A DNA stretch of 64,000 bases from Pararhizobium sp. IMCC3301 (GCF_030758315.1 NZ_CP132336.1:1302001-1366000), one strand, 5' to 3'; shown: positions 35,636-45,086, counted from the stretch's first letter. Notes: generated by a model not told the origin, from the sequence alone. Numbers and translations are program-made.

Positions 35636-36936
35636 TGGAATTTGCAGCAACCGGCGTTTTTCTGTTTGTTCTGTTTTTGCTGCTCGGCAGCGGCGTCTGG
35701 GTTGGTCTGGCCCTGCTTGGCGTCGCCTTCGTCGGCATGGAACTGTTCACCTCCCGCCCCGCCGGCGATGCCATGATGACCACCATCTGGTCGGCCTCAT
35801 CTTCCTGGACGCTGACCGCATTACCGATGTTTATCTGGATGGGGGAAATCCTGTTCCGCACCCGCCTTTCAGAAGACATGTTCAAGGGTCTGTCACCGTG
35901 GATGGCGAAACTGCCCGGCGGCCTGCTGCACACCAATATTGTCGGCTGCACTGTGTTTGCCGCCGTGTCCGGCTCATCCGCCGCCACCCTGACCACCGTC
36001 GGCAAGATGTCGATCCCGGAGTTGCGCGCCCGTAACTACCCGGAAAAAATGATCATCGGCACCCTGGCCGGCGCTGCCACGCTGGGTCTGATGATCCCGC
36101 CTTCACTGACCCTCATCGTTTATGGCGTCACGATCAATGAATCGATCACCAAACTGTTCATCGCCGGCATTCTGCCCGGCCTCGTTCTGGCGCTGATGTT
36201 CATGGCCTATGCCAGCCTTTACGGCATATTTTCCAAAGATTACAAGCCCACGCCGGAGCCGGAGATGAGCTTGTTGGAGCGGGTCAAGAATTCGCGGTTT
36301 CTGATCCCGGTCATCGTTCTTATTCTGATTGTCATCGGCTCCATGTATCTGGGTTACGCCACCGCGACGGAAGCGGCCGCTTTCGGTGTCGTCGGCTCCA
36401 TGGCACTGGCTGCATTGCAGCGCTCGCTGACCTGGACGAGTTTCACCCAAAGCCTGCTGGGTGCCACCCGCACCTCGGCGATGATCGCGCTGATTCTGGC
36501 CGGCGCTGCCTTTTTGTCGCTATCGATGGGGTTCACCGGCCTGCCCCGCGCACTTGCCAGTTTCATCGCATCGCTGGATTTGTCACGCTTTGAACTGCTG
36601 ATGGCGCTACTGGTGTTCTACATTATCATCGGCTGTTTTCTGGATGGCATTTCCAGCGTGGTGCTGACCATTGCCGTCGTTGAACCGATGATCCGCCAGG
36701 CCGGAATTGATGTCATCTGGTTCGGCATATTTATCGTCGTCGTCGTGGAAATGGCGCAGATCACGCCGCCGATCGGCTTCAACCTGTTTGTGCTGCAGGG
36801 CATGACCCATCACGAAATGAACTATATTGCAAAAGCCGCCCTGCCGATGTTCGGCATTATGGTGGTGATGGTGTTTGTGCTGATTTTCTTCCCGGACATT
36901 GCAACATGGCTGCCGGAAAACATGCGTCAGCGCTGA
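35635..36936 (+). CDS. TRAP transporter large permease, DctM family
   Basis: This 433-residue protein has about twelve hydrophobic helices with FAAVSGSSAATLTTVGKMSIPEL (about residue 105) and AATLGLMIPPSLTLIVYG (about 145), the DctM signatures. With the preceding DctQ protein it makes the membrane part of a TRAP importer. The expected DctP receptor is missing on both sides; the orphan receptor gene at 45087-46070 is a possible partner. Confidence 0.9.
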   Translation: MEFAATGVFLFVLFLLLGSGVWVGLALLGVAFVGMELFTSRPAGDAMMTTIWSASSSWTLTALPMFIWMGEILFRTRLSEDMFKGLSPWMAKLPGGLLHTNIVGCTVFAAVSGSSAATLTTVGKMSIPELRARNYPEKMIIGTLAGAATLGLMIPPSLTLIVYGVTINESITKLFIAGILPGLVLALMFMAYASLYGIFSKDYKPTPEPEMSLLERVKNSRFLIPVIVLILIVIGSMYLGYATATEAAAFGVVGSMALAALQRSLTWTSFTQSLLGATRTSAMIALILAGAAFLSLSMGFTGLPRALASFIASLDLSRFELLMALLVFYIIIGCFLDGISSVVLTIAVVEPMIRQAGIDVIWFGIFIVVVVEMAQITPPIGFNLFVLQGMTHHEMNYIAKAALPMFGIMVVMVFVLIFFPDIATWLPENMRQR

Positions 36937-36976
36937 CGCCAGCGCATGTTCTGACATCCCTGTCAGGTGAATCGCA

Positions 36977-37279
36977 TCAGGCGGGACGCGATTTTACGCC
37001 ATCGGAAAACAGGCTCTTGCCGTTCTGATCGATGATCTGACGGCCCTTCACCAGGGTGAATTTGACCGCCTCATCCTGGCCGGTAAATGTGTCGGCACGC
37101 ACGAAGCTCCGCTCATAAGTCTCACCATCAAGTTCCTTTGTAATCGTTCCAGCCACACGCCAGCTGCCACCGGCATTCTGTGGTGCCGGTGCAATCATGC
37201 AGCCCTCATAGGGTTCTGCTTCATGGGCAACGGATCCGCCCTCACCGCCGCCAAACAGTTTTTTAAAGAATCCTGCCAT
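36977..37279 (-). CDS. HlyU-family small protein
   Basis: This 100-residue protein begins MAGFFKKLFGGGEGG and contains YEGCMIAPAPQNAGGSWRVAG and GETYERSFVRADTF, the pattern of the family annotated as HlyU-like transcriptional activator in alphaproteobacteria. It has no helix-turn-helix that I can see and is not related to the ArsR-type HlyU of Vibrio, so the name should not be taken as function. I chose ATG 37279; longer in-frame starts upstream look non-conserved. Confidence 0.8.
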   Translation of the reverse strand: MAGFFKKLFGGGEGGSVAHEAEPYEGCMIAPAPQNAGGSWRVAGTITKELDGETYERSFVRADTFTGQDEAVKFTLVKGRQIIDQNGKSLFSDGVKSRPA

Positions 37280-37555
37280 GTCCACTCCGTTCATCGTCTG
37301 ATTTTCTCTGTCCGGCACGTTCTGTCTGTTCGGCCGATACGACGGCATTGCCAGCCGGGTGTGAAGCTACCCTAGATGCTTTCTCGCCCACATTGAAGCA
37401 TTTGATGACGCCGATCACTGCAGCGCAGACCGAAAACCGGCTTGCGCACCTTTTGGGCATCGCTACACTCAAGATGAGGCCACGATGACCAAGGCGCACA
37501 GTGTGCCTTGCCGTCATATCCGGTCAGATGCTTCAAAGGAAACCGGAACCGATCT

Positions 37556-38302
37556 ATGCCACAAACACGTATACCGGAAACACGTATAATTGCCATGTGG
37601 TCCGGCCCGCGCAATCTGTCAACGGCAATGATGCGCAGCTTCGAAAACCGGGCTGACACGCAAGTCTGGGACGAACCGTTTTACCCGGCCTATCTGAAAG
37701 ACACCGGCCTGCCGCATCCGATGGCGGCGCAGGTCATGGCTGCCGGTAATACTAGCTGGTCAAGTGTTGTGAAGGCCTGTCTTCAGCCAGACACTGCTGC
37801 TCCGGTGCTGTATCAAAAACACATGACCCATCACATGCTGCCGGCCTATGACCGCAAATGGATTGGCCAGCTCTCCAATGCATTCCTGATCAGAGATCCG
37901 GCCCGTGTGGTCGCCAGCTACGGCCGCAAACACGGAGATATAACTCTGGCCGATATCGGCTTTGCCGAGCAGGCAGCGCTGTTTGATCTGGTCTGCGATC
38001 TGACCGGCAAGGCACCACCGGTGCTGGATGCCACGGATATCCGTCGCACCCCGGAAGCCGCATTGAGGTCACTGTGCACCGCGCTCAGCCTTGAGTTTTC
38101 GCAAAACATGCTGTCCTGGCCCGCCGGACCACGAGGCAGCGATGGTATCTGGGCATCACACTGGTATGACAGTGTCATTAAGTCCACCGGATTTGCCCCG
38201 CCGGAACCAGCTGAGCCCGATGTGCCGGATATCCACCGATCGATTGTCGATGCGGCGATGCCGATCTACGCGCATATGAAGCAATATGCCGTCAGTACAT
38301 AA
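37556..38302 (+). CDS. sulfotransferase-like protein
   Basis: This 248-residue protein has the PAPS 5'-phosphosulfate loop-like MWSGPRNLSTAMMRSFENR near the N-terminus and the 3'-phosphate region IRDPARVVASYGRK near residue 115, as in the sulfotransferase fold. It belongs to a bacterial group with a conserved DEPFYPAYL. I chose ATG 37556; an in-frame start at 37508 lies within poorly conserved sequence. Substrate unknown; single gene between the HlyU-like protein and the HWE kinase. Confidence 0.78.
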   Translation: MPQTRIPETRIIAMWSGPRNLSTAMMRSFENRADTQVWDEPFYPAYLKDTGLPHPMAAQVMAAGNTSWSSVVKACLQPDTAAPVLYQKHMTHHMLPAYDRKWIGQLSNAFLIRDPARVVASYGRKHGDITLADIGFAEQAALFDLVCDLTGKAPPVLDATDIRRTPEAALRSLCTALSLEFSQNMLSWPAGPRGSDGIWASHWYDSVIKSTGFAPPEPAEPDVPDIHRSIVDAAMPIYAHMKQYAVST

Positions 38303-38448
38303 TCCGGTTTTACAAAGCTGAAAAAATTACTGCATTTTGCTGACACGCCCCGAAACTTCCTGCTATAGGGGGGCCGGGTGTCGTTTGAAATACAGGATTA
38401 TGAGGCCGTCTCAATAGCGGCGATCATCTAAAACAGAAGGATGTTTTG

Positions 38449-39534
38449 GTGGACATTTCAAACACGGAAATCCGTGCAGATAACGAACGCCTGAAGCGTG
38501 AACTCGCGGAAGCCATTGCAGCAAGAGCAGCAGATGCCCGGACTGCAGGAGCGGCAAAGCGGCACTCCAACTTTCTCGAAGCGATGCTGGAAACCATGCC
38601 TATCGGAGTGGTGATTGCACAATCTCCGACAGGCCGCATCCTCATGGGCAATGAACGTGCAGTGGAAATGGTGCGTCATCCGATTCTGGAATCTAACGAC
38701 GTTGATTCCTATGGTGAATGGATTTCTCATCATGAAGACGGCACGCGGGTTGAGAGCCATGAATATCCGCTCTCGCAGATTATCCGCGACGGCAAGGACT
38801 ATTCCGCGCTCGACGTTCATTATCAACGCGGAGATGGCAGCACATTCTGGATGCGCATTGTCGGCAGACCTGTATTGGACGACGAGGGCAAAAGGATCGG
38901 GGCAGCGGTTGCTCTGCTGGACATCGATAATGAACGCCATCTTTTGAGCCAGCAGGAAATTCTGATCGGGGAGCTCAACCACCGGGTGAAGAACGCTTTC
39001 ACCGTGGTGAAATCCATCGTCAGCCAATCCCTGCGTGGTTCCGAAGCAACGTCCGATGTCAGAGATACCATCGACGCCCGGCTTGAGGCTTACGCCACAG
39101 CTCATTCCCAATTGATCGGCAGCAGATGGGATCAGGCACTGGTGGCAGATATCGCTCATGATACAATCGGGCGAATCGCCGAGGGCAGAATTTCGATGGA
39201 GGGTCCTGCAGTGCAATTGCCGTCCAAGAACGCATTGGCGTTGTCGATGGCGTTTTATGAACTGGCTACAAATGCGGTGAAGCATGGCAGCCTGTCTGTA
39301 CCGGAGGGCACGGTGATTTTGACCTGGAAAGAAGTGAAAGGCGACAAAGAGTCGCTGGTGGTAGATTGGAAGGAACTAGGTGGGCCCCCGCCCGTTAAAG
39401 TACAGAGTAAGGGTTTTGGATCGAAAATTATCGACCGCGTATTGGTAGCTGAAACGTCGGGCAGCGTTTTGATGGAATTTCCGGAGACCGGTTTCACATG
39501 GCGCCTAGAGGTGCCGTTAATGCAAGAGAGTTGA
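38449..39534 (+). CDS. PAS-containing HWE-family sensor histidine kinase
   Basis: This 361-residue soluble kinase starts at GTG 38449 (TTG 38446 is also possible). It has a short N-terminal coiled coil (residues 8-45), a PAS domain (about 45-170) and an HWE/HisKA_2-type transmitter: phospho-acceptor ELNHRVKNAFTVVKSI, N-box ELATNAVKHGSL and the WKELGG motif with GFGSKII. The kinase precedes a single-domain response regulator by 4 nt, so the two form a pair. PAS content suggests a redox, light or small-ligand signal; no membrane segment. Confidence 0.9.
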   Translation: MDISNTEIRADNERLKRELAEAIAARAADARTAGAAKRHSNFLEAMLETMPIGVVIAQSPTGRILMGNERAVEMVRHPILESNDVDSYGEWISHHEDGTRVESHEYPLSQIIRDGKDYSALDVHYQRGDGSTFWMRIVGRPVLDDEGKRIGAAVALLDIDNERHLLSQQEILIGELNHRVKNAFTVVKSIVSQSLRGSEATSDVRDTIDARLEAYATAHSQLIGSRWDQALVADIAHDTIGRIAEGRISMEGPAVQLPSKNALALSMAFYELATNAVKHGSLSVPEGTVILTWKEVKGDKESLVVDWKELGGPPPVKVQSKGFGSKIIDRVLVAETSGSVLMEFPETGFTWRLEVPLMQES

Positions 39535-39538
39535 ACTT

Positions 39539-39898
39539 ATGCCAAATCAACCAAAAAGAATTTTCATCGTAGAGGATGAGACCATCATCGCATTTGAGAT
39601 GGCGGATGCACTGGAGGACCTGGGATTCGAAGTTGTCGGCCCCTCAACGCATCTGGAACACGCACTGACTTTAGCAGAGGTCGGGGACTTTGACGTTGCC
39701 TGCCTGGACGTCAATCTGGGGCGCGGAAAGACCTCTGCGCCGATCGCGAAGATTCTGAGTGATCGAAACATTCCCTATGTCTATATCACGGCCTATGAGC
39801 CGGATCAGATTGACTTTGTGGGAACTGATGATCGCGTGATGCGCAAACCGGTCTCCAGAGACGAGTTACGCAAGATGCTGCTGAAGCTGGGCAAATAA
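39539..39898 (+). CDS. single-domain response regulator
   Basis: This 119-residue protein consists of a receiver domain only: acidic pair VEDE, phospho-acceptor Asp in ACLDVNLG, Thr in ITAYE and Lys in MRKPVS. There is no output domain. It begins 4 nt after the HWE kinase gene. It may relay phosphate to another protein or act as a phosphate sink. Confidence 0.9.
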   Translation: MPNQPKRIFIVEDETIIAFEMADALEDLGFEVVGPSTHLEHALTLAEVGDFDVACLDVNLGRGKTSAPIAKILSDRNIPYVYITAYEPDQIDFVGTDDRVMRKPVSRDELRKMLLKLGK

Positions 39899-40329
39899 AC
39901 CCGTCAGTTCGATTTTATCGGTGTGACGAGCCACCACCAAACAGATTTGATGGCAGACGACCCCCATACTAAAGCGACAGGAATTACATCCTGTCTTTAC
40001 CATGTCGAACTGTCGACCAAGTTCGGTCGCTGCAGTGCGGGGACCGTGAGTACTTGATTGGCAGTGTATTTCTACGAAAATCTCAATAGTTTTCACTACA
40101 TTCATTCGGACCGGAACCAGTCCTTCGAAGGACTTGCACTCGGCCAACAGGAAAATTTGCGCACTCGGCATCCGGTGGCCATCCAGTGTTCAAATTACGC
40201 TTCGCCCGCGTTACGAACGGTAGACATGCTTTCAAAAAACGATTTTCTGATTGCAAAAACAACCCAAGATGGTATAATTTCAACAAAAGGTAATATTTCC
40301 GAAAAGCGGTTTTTAGGAGGACTGCAACT
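39899..40329. other. 431-nt non-coding region upstream of the tyrosinase operon
   Basis: I see no supported gene here. A hairpin GACAGGA-attaca-TCCTGTC (39976-39995) followed by TTT may terminate the response-regulator transcript. A perfect 16-bp palindrome AGTCCTTCGAAGGACT lies at 40119-40134, about 200 nt before the tyrosinase-partner gene, and could be an operator. The sequence looks more AT-rich than the neighbouring genes. Confidence 0.55.
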
Positions 40330-40608
40330 ATGGCGCAGGCTGAAATCCGTCGCGGCTATGTGATTGAGGTAATTTCTGAGGAAAACTTTACGTCCAGCGC
40401 TTTCAACGAAATTGCACCAGAGAGTTGGTTCGAAGAGTCCGTCATGGCTGCTCGCGAGACGGCTGGGCAGATGCTGACTATCGACGGCAAGCCGGTGCCG
40501 TTCACCATGAACTCCAACGGATATAACATTTATTACATGCCCACGGAGAACACGCTTCTGGAGGCGGCCCGCAAATTTGTCGACACGCAGCCGGAGAAGT
40601 CGCAATGA
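40330..40608 (+). CDS. putative tyrosinase partner (MelC1-like caddie protein)
   Basis: This 92-residue protein starts after TAGGAGG and overlaps the tyrosinase gene by 4 nt. Its C-terminal half, MLTIDGKPVPFTMNSNG then TLLEAARKFVDTQ (residues 48-86), follows the pattern of Streptomyces MelC1 (VDGxELHVxxNADG ... AARAAVDEL). MelC1 inserts copper into tyrosinase and escorts it through export. Here there is no signal peptide and no His-rich stretch. The Tyr that plugs the tyrosinase active site in the known caddie aligns by eye with Gln47. The similarity is weak but its position and overlap support a helper role. Confidence 0.6.
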   Translation: MAQAEIRRGYVIEVISEENFTSSAFNEIAPESWFEESVMAARETAGQMLTIDGKPVPFTMNSNGYNIYYMPTENTLLEAARKFVDTQPEKSQ

Positions 40609-41492
40609 TCCGCCGCAACTTCCTCGATTTGAGCACCGCCGAACGCGAGACGTTTGCTGCAGCATTTAATCATGTCAACTCGACCGGGCTCATCGACACC
40701 CACGCCGTCACGCACGAAAACTACTTCTACAGTGGTATTCATTGGCGATCACAATTTCTCCCATGGCATCGGTATTTCCTGCGCAAACTTGAGCTGGCGC
40801 TGCAAGAATTCGACGGCTCTGTGATGCTGCCCTACTGGAACTGGACAAGGAGCGATTCCGACGACATCGACGTTAACGCTTGGGAAAGCATCTTTGGCGG
40901 TCGCGACAATATCGGCGGCAAGTTCGATTCCGGTTGGAGCTATTTGCGTAACGGCGACGGCGACGGCTGGAACCTTCCGAGCCTTTCTCATGTGGTGGCC
41001 GAACTGAGTGCCGCAACTTTTGCGGAATATCGCAAGGTGGAAGGTGCCAATGGCAGCCGAATGGGCAGCCACGTACATGCCCACGTCTGGGTCGGGGGAA
41101 CTATGAGCGTTGGCGATTCACCCCGTGACCCGCTGTTCTACCTGCACCACTGCAACATTGATCGGCTCTGGGCTATTTGGCAGATTAACAACGCAGGCAA
41201 ATCGCAATATGATGATACGACCGTGATTGAAAGTGACGCTAGGGCTCCGTTGGCCCCATATGTGGGAGCGGACGAGGAAATGCCCGAGGTGACGACACCT
41301 TGGCAGAACCAGCCGGGGTTCAGCGGCGCAACTCCGAATCAGATGCTGAATCATCGCGAACTGGGCTTTTTCGAACCGGTTGGCGGCTACGGCTACGGCC
41401 GTGACTCCGCCCTCGAAGTGGAGTGGGAGCAAGCGCACGGCAACACGCTGATTACGGATATACCACCGACGCTCGTCATTGCCGGGCTGTGA
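40605..41492 (+). CDS. tyrosinase (type 3 copper monooxygenase)
   Basis: This 295-residue protein has both copper sites. Site A: His46 and His55 in GIHWRSQFLPWHRYFL with a first ligand at His37 or His33. Site B: His156 and His160 in GSHVHAHVWVGG and a His in DPLFYLHHCNIDRLW (181/182). The spacing matches Streptomyces tyrosinase. Tyrosinases hydroxylate monophenols and oxidise o-diphenols to quinones, giving melanin. No signal peptide is present, so a cytoplasmic or co-exported form is expected. The immediately upstream overlapping gene is MelC1-like. This pair is uncommon in Gram-negatives and stands between two unrelated operons, suggesting acquisition by transfer. Confidence 0.88.
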   Translation: MIRRNFLDLSTAERETFAAAFNHVNSTGLIDTHAVTHENYFYSGIHWRSQFLPWHRYFLRKLELALQEFDGSVMLPYWNWTRSDSDDIDVNAWESIFGGRDNIGGKFDSGWSYLRNGDGDGWNLPSLSHVVAELSAATFAEYRKVEGANGSRMGSHVHAHVWVGGTMSVGDSPRDPLFYLHHCNIDRLWAIWQINNAGKSQYDDTTVIESDARAPLAPYVGADEEMPEVTTPWQNQPGFSGATPNQMLNHRELGFFEPVGGYGYGRDSALEVEWEQAHGNTLITDIPPTLVIAGL

Positions 41493-41616
41493 GGAGCGCC
41501 TGTTGTTGAAACGCAATAGACAGGACAGCCTGCAGAAAAGTGATTCTGTACTAATGAAGCACTCCGCCACAAGCAGTGAAGCACCCTTCATGGATTTCAA
41601 ATAAAATTGAACCGTT

Positions 41617-43257
41617 TCAGACTTCTTTCAGGACCATTCGCGTTGCGAGGGCGCGGGGATCGATTTGAAGGTTGAGGATTGCCGGTTTGCCAGCTTGTCT
41701 GGCGCGCTCCAGCGCCGCCGGGAAATCCACGTCGCGGGTAACGGTTTCGCCATAGCCACCATAGCTTTCCGCCCATTTGGCGAAATCCGGGTTGGTCAGC
41801 CCTGTCCCGCTGACACGACCTGGATAATGTTTCTCCTGATGCATGCGGATCGTACCGTAAAGCCCATTATTGGAGATCAGCACCACAATATTCGCGCCAT
41901 ATTGGCAGGCCGTGCCGAATTCCTGGCAATGCATCTGAAAATCGCCGTCTCCCGCATAGCAGATCACAGTGCGCTCAGGGAACTGCAGTTTGGCAGCGAC
42001 AGAAGCTGGCAGGCCGAACCCCATCGAGCCTGACGTAGGTGCCAACTGGGTGCGGTAGCGGCGAAACCGGTAGTAGCGGTGCAGCCAGCCGGCATAGTTG
42101 CCCGCGCCGTTGGTGATGATGGCGTCTTCCGGCAAGGCCTGCCGCAAGTGGCTGATCACCTGCTCCAGCTTCAGATCACCCGGGGTTTCTTCCGGGATCT
42201 GCCAATCCTCATAGGAGGCCCGCAAATCCATTGTCACCTGGCGGGGCCGCGTTACCGGTTCCCCCTTGAAGCCAGCCAGCGCCGACAACGCTTCCGCCGA
42301 ACCGGCGACGAACCCCATATCCGGGCGGTATACCCGCCCCAGTTCATCCGCATCAGGATAGATATGAACCAGGCTCTGTGCCGGTTTTGGAATCGACAGC
42401 AGCGTATAGCCGCTGGTGGTCATTTCCCCCAGCCGGGCGCCAATCACCAGCAGGCAATCGCTTGCCCTTATATGGTCCGCCAATGCCGGATTGATGCTGA
42501 TCCCGACATCACCGACATAATGGTCATGGCTGTTGTCCATATAGTCCTGACAGCGGAAACTGGTGGCCACCGGCACACCGGTCTGCTCGGCCAGCCGGGC
42601 AATATCTGTCGCCGCCTTTGTGGACCATCCCCCGCCGCCGGCAATAATCAGCGGCTTTTCAGACTTTTGCAGCGCTTCATGTATCTGCTGCACCGCCTGC
42701 AATGATAATCCGTTGCCCTGCACCGTCGCTGCTGGCGCATCTGCGACATCCGCACTGGCTGACAGCATATCCTCTGGCAGTGCCAGAACCACCGGTCCTG
42801 GCCGCCCGCTGCTGGCCACATGAAAGGCGTGCGAGACATATTCCGGAATACGGTCCGTGCTTTCAATCTCGGCGACCCATTTGGCAAGGGGGCCGAACAT
42901 CTGCCGGTAATCAACTTCCTGAAACGCCTCACGGTCCTTCTGATCACTTGCAACCTGGCCGATAAACAGGATCATCGGCACGGAATCCTGAAACGCAATA
43001 TGCACGCCGGCAGAGGCATTTGTCGCACCGGGGCCTCGGGTCACAAATGCTATGCCGGGTCTGCCGGTCAGTCGCGCCGTGGCATCGGCCATCATCGCCA
43101 CACCACCTTCCTGGCGGCAGACAATGGTTTCAATATCGCTGTCATGCAGCCCGTCCAGTGCGGCCAGAAAACTCTCGCCGGGAATGCAGAAAATGCGCTC
43201 CACACCCTGAATACGCAATTGATCGACCAGAATCCGGCCGCCGTGTCTCAAACTCAT
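41617..43257 (-). CDS. thiamine diphosphate-dependent enzyme, acetolactate synthase-like
   Basis: This 546-residue protein has the three domains of the ThDP decarboxylase family: N-terminal PYR domain with the catalytic Glu in RQEGGVAMMADATARL (about residue 50), middle domain, and C-terminal PP domain with the GDG...N cofactor motif GDGDFQMHCQEFGTACQYG and SNNG. The phrase HIAFQDSVPMILFIGQV resembles acetolactate synthase catalytic subunits, but no regulatory-subunit gene is nearby. It is followed by an ornithine-cyclodeaminase-like gene upstream on the same strand (9-nt gap), so it may act in breakdown of an amino-acid derivative. Exact reaction unknown. Confidence 0.82.
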   Translation of the reverse strand: MSLRHGGRILVDQLRIQGVERIFCIPGESFLAALDGLHDSDIETIVCRQEGGVAMMADATARLTGRPGIAFVTRGPGATNASAGVHIAFQDSVPMILFIGQVASDQKDREAFQEVDYRQMFGPLAKWVAEIESTDRIPEYVSHAFHVASSGRPGPVVLALPEDMLSASADVADAPAATVQGNGLSLQAVQQIHEALQKSEKPLIIAGGGGWSTKAATDIARLAEQTGVPVATSFRCQDYMDNSHDHYVGDVGISINPALADHIRASDCLLVIGARLGEMTTSGYTLLSIPKPAQSLVHIYPDADELGRVYRPDMGFVAGSAEALSALAGFKGEPVTRPRQVTMDLRASYEDWQIPEETPGDLKLEQVISHLRQALPEDAIITNGAGNYAGWLHRYYRFRRYRTQLAPTSGSMGFGLPASVAAKLQFPERTVICYAGDGDFQMHCQEFGTACQYGANIVVLISNNGLYGTIRMHQEKHYPGRVSGTGLTNPDFAKWAESYGGYGETVTRDVDFPAALERARQAGKPAILNLQIDPRALATRMVLKEV

Positions 43258-43266
43258 GAGCCTGTC

Positions 43267-44193
43267 CTACTGATTGGCAAAATGATGTGCGATCATCAAA
43301 TCAAGATGCGCGCCGCCACCGTTCTTAAACAAGGTAATGTCGTCGTCATCAAGACGCCCCTTGGCACCGTCGACCAGGCCGTAAAAGTCTGCCAGAACAT
43401 CGCTGCGCTGAATAGCACCGCGCTGCAGCGGAATTTTGTACTCGCCAATATGATCCAGCGTTGTGTCGAAACTGTCGGCGAACAGCCGCGCCCGCGCCAG
43501 CGCCTTGTTATCCACTTCGCGCATGGTCGGCGTATAGGCTCCGACGAGATCAAGATGTGTCCCTTTTGACAACAGGGCACCCTTGATGACCGGCTTCTCG
43601 CTCATTGTTGCACTGCAAATGATGTCGGCTTCGGGAATCGCCTCATCCAACTCGGATATGGCTTCCGCATCAATTCCGGTCAGGCGTTTTATGTCCGCGG
43701 CCAGCTGCGCCGCACGTTTTTCTGTGCGGTTCCAGATCAGAACTTTCTGCAGCGAGGGACGCGCCGCCAGATGCGCTTCTATCAGCGGGCCTGCCATATT
43801 GCCCGCTCCCACCATCAGCAGCAATTCGGCATCCTGCCGTGACAGCAGAGCGCTGCCAAGGGCACTGTCAGCAGCGGTTTTCAACCGGGTCTCGGCCGGG
43901 CCGTCGAGCAGCGCCAGCGGTGCGCCAGTGGCCTCGTCAAACATGATCAGATGCCCCTGTACCGAAGGCAGCGCCGGCTTTTGCTGCGAATTGTCCGGAT
44001 AGATAGTTACCGCCTTGGTGCAGGCACCCAATCCTTCAATCCAGGCTGACCGCGCCAGAAATTTGCGCCCGCCCTGCTCCAGAAGCGTATCGCCGATATG
44101 GGCTTTCGGCATTTTGTGGCCTGCGATCAGCCCATCCATCAACGCTTGCCAGTCAACAGACTTTTCCAGCATCTCCGCAGTCAGTATCTGCAT
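43267..44193 (-). CDS. ornithine cyclodeaminase / mu-crystallin family protein
   Basis: This 308-residue protein shows the family features: ARSAWIEGLGACTKAVTIYPDN (substrate-side Lys/Arg), PAETRLKTAADSALGSALLS, and an NAD-binding Rossmann motif MVGAGNMAGPLIEAHL. I chose ATG 44193, with GGAG 6 nt upstream, over an in-frame codon at 44235. Members include ornithine cyclodeaminase, alanine dehydrogenase and ectoine-utilisation EutC, so the reaction is uncertain. It lies just upstream of the ThDP enzyme gene. Confidence 0.85.
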   Translation of the reverse strand: MQILTAEMLEKSVDWQALMDGLIAGHKMPKAHIGDTLLEQGGRKFLARSAWIEGLGACTKAVTIYPDNSQQKPALPSVQGHLIMFDEATGAPLALLDGPAETRLKTAADSALGSALLSRQDAELLLMVGAGNMAGPLIEAHLAARPSLQKVLIWNRTEKRAAQLAADIKRLTGIDAEAISELDEAIPEADIICSATMSEKPVIKGALLSKGTHLDLVGAYTPTMREVDNKALARARLFADSFDTTLDHIGEYKIPLQRGAIQRSDVLADFYGLVDGAKGRLDDDDITLFKNGGGAHLDLMIAHHFANQ

Positions 44194-44474
44194 ATCAACT
44201 CCAGTGCCCACAAACAGGAATACCTCTCTTGGCAAATTTTCTCGCCGGCCTCTACCCTATAATGAAGTTGCGATCCGGTCTCCAGTCTCAATTTCGGTCT
44301 CCAACATCTGCTGTCCGGCAATATCCGGATTATGGGACGTCAAGACTTGCCGAGGATTTAGCAGGTTGCTGAAAAGGTCTCTGTTTCAGCCGGCGCTTGT
44401 CCCGGGGGGGCCAGCACTTGCTGATATGACGAGCTCAATTCCCCGGTCCCTGGCGTCAGATTCGGTGCCACAAA

Positions 44475-44978
44475 TCATCCGGCAGCCAGATCCGACGCCT
44501 CCAGAACATAGGCTTTTCCGAACCCGCCATTCAGATAGGCCGAGCGGATCTGGAAGCGGACAAACAGGAAATCACCGAAATCGACATATAGCGCTGCCTT
44601 GGGATGCTGCTTCAGATAATGCGCCCGGATTGCAGCGTGATCCGGCGAGGTCCGCACGATCGGCAACGCAATGGCCTGCAGGCTGATGCGCGGATGGGCC
44701 AGCGGGTCTCCCTTGCCCGGCTCGCCGACCAGCAAAGAGCATCTCGGCTGGCTCAACAACGCCTTGGTATGAAACGCCAGCCTCGACATCAGCGATACCG
44801 GCTGAGCGTCAGCATCAAGACCAAATGCGATGCGACTTGCCAGCGGATCGCCGGTCTCCGGTTCTACCGTGGCCAGCGCCGCAAATCTGGCATTGGCCAG
44901 AAGGCTTTTGCCAAGTGCGCGCGCGCCATCATCGGTTTCCCGGATGGGGCTCTTGCTCTGTGGGGTTTGATCAATCAT
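44475..44978 (-). CDS. PPOX-fold (pyridoxamine phosphate oxidase-like / HugZ-type) protein
   Basis: This 167-residue protein contains ALGKSLLANARFAALATVEPETGDPLASRIAFGLD and RCSLLVGEPGKGDPLAHPRISL, the split-barrel flavin-binding pattern of the PPOX/HugZ group. It lacks the C-terminal domain of full-length HugZ haem oxygenases, so haem degradation is not established. The product would be a small cytoplasmic FMN or haem-binding protein. A 281-nt gap separates it from the ornithine-cyclodeaminase-like gene. Confidence 0.8.
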   Translation of the reverse strand: MIDQTPQSKSPIRETDDGARALGKSLLANARFAALATVEPETGDPLASRIAFGLDADAQPVSLMSRLAFHTKALLSQPRCSLLVGEPGKGDPLAHPRISLQAIALPIVRTSPDHAAIRAHYLKQHPKAALYVDFGDFLFVRFQIRSAYLNGGFGKAYVLEASDLAAG

Positions 44979-45086
44979 GCAGATTTACCAAGCAACCATC
45001 GGTTCCCTGCAATTCCGGAATCTGACACCCTCCCGGCACCATTGCGCCGGGAGTTATAAGCTGGCGCTGTTTCCAGATCAGACTTG

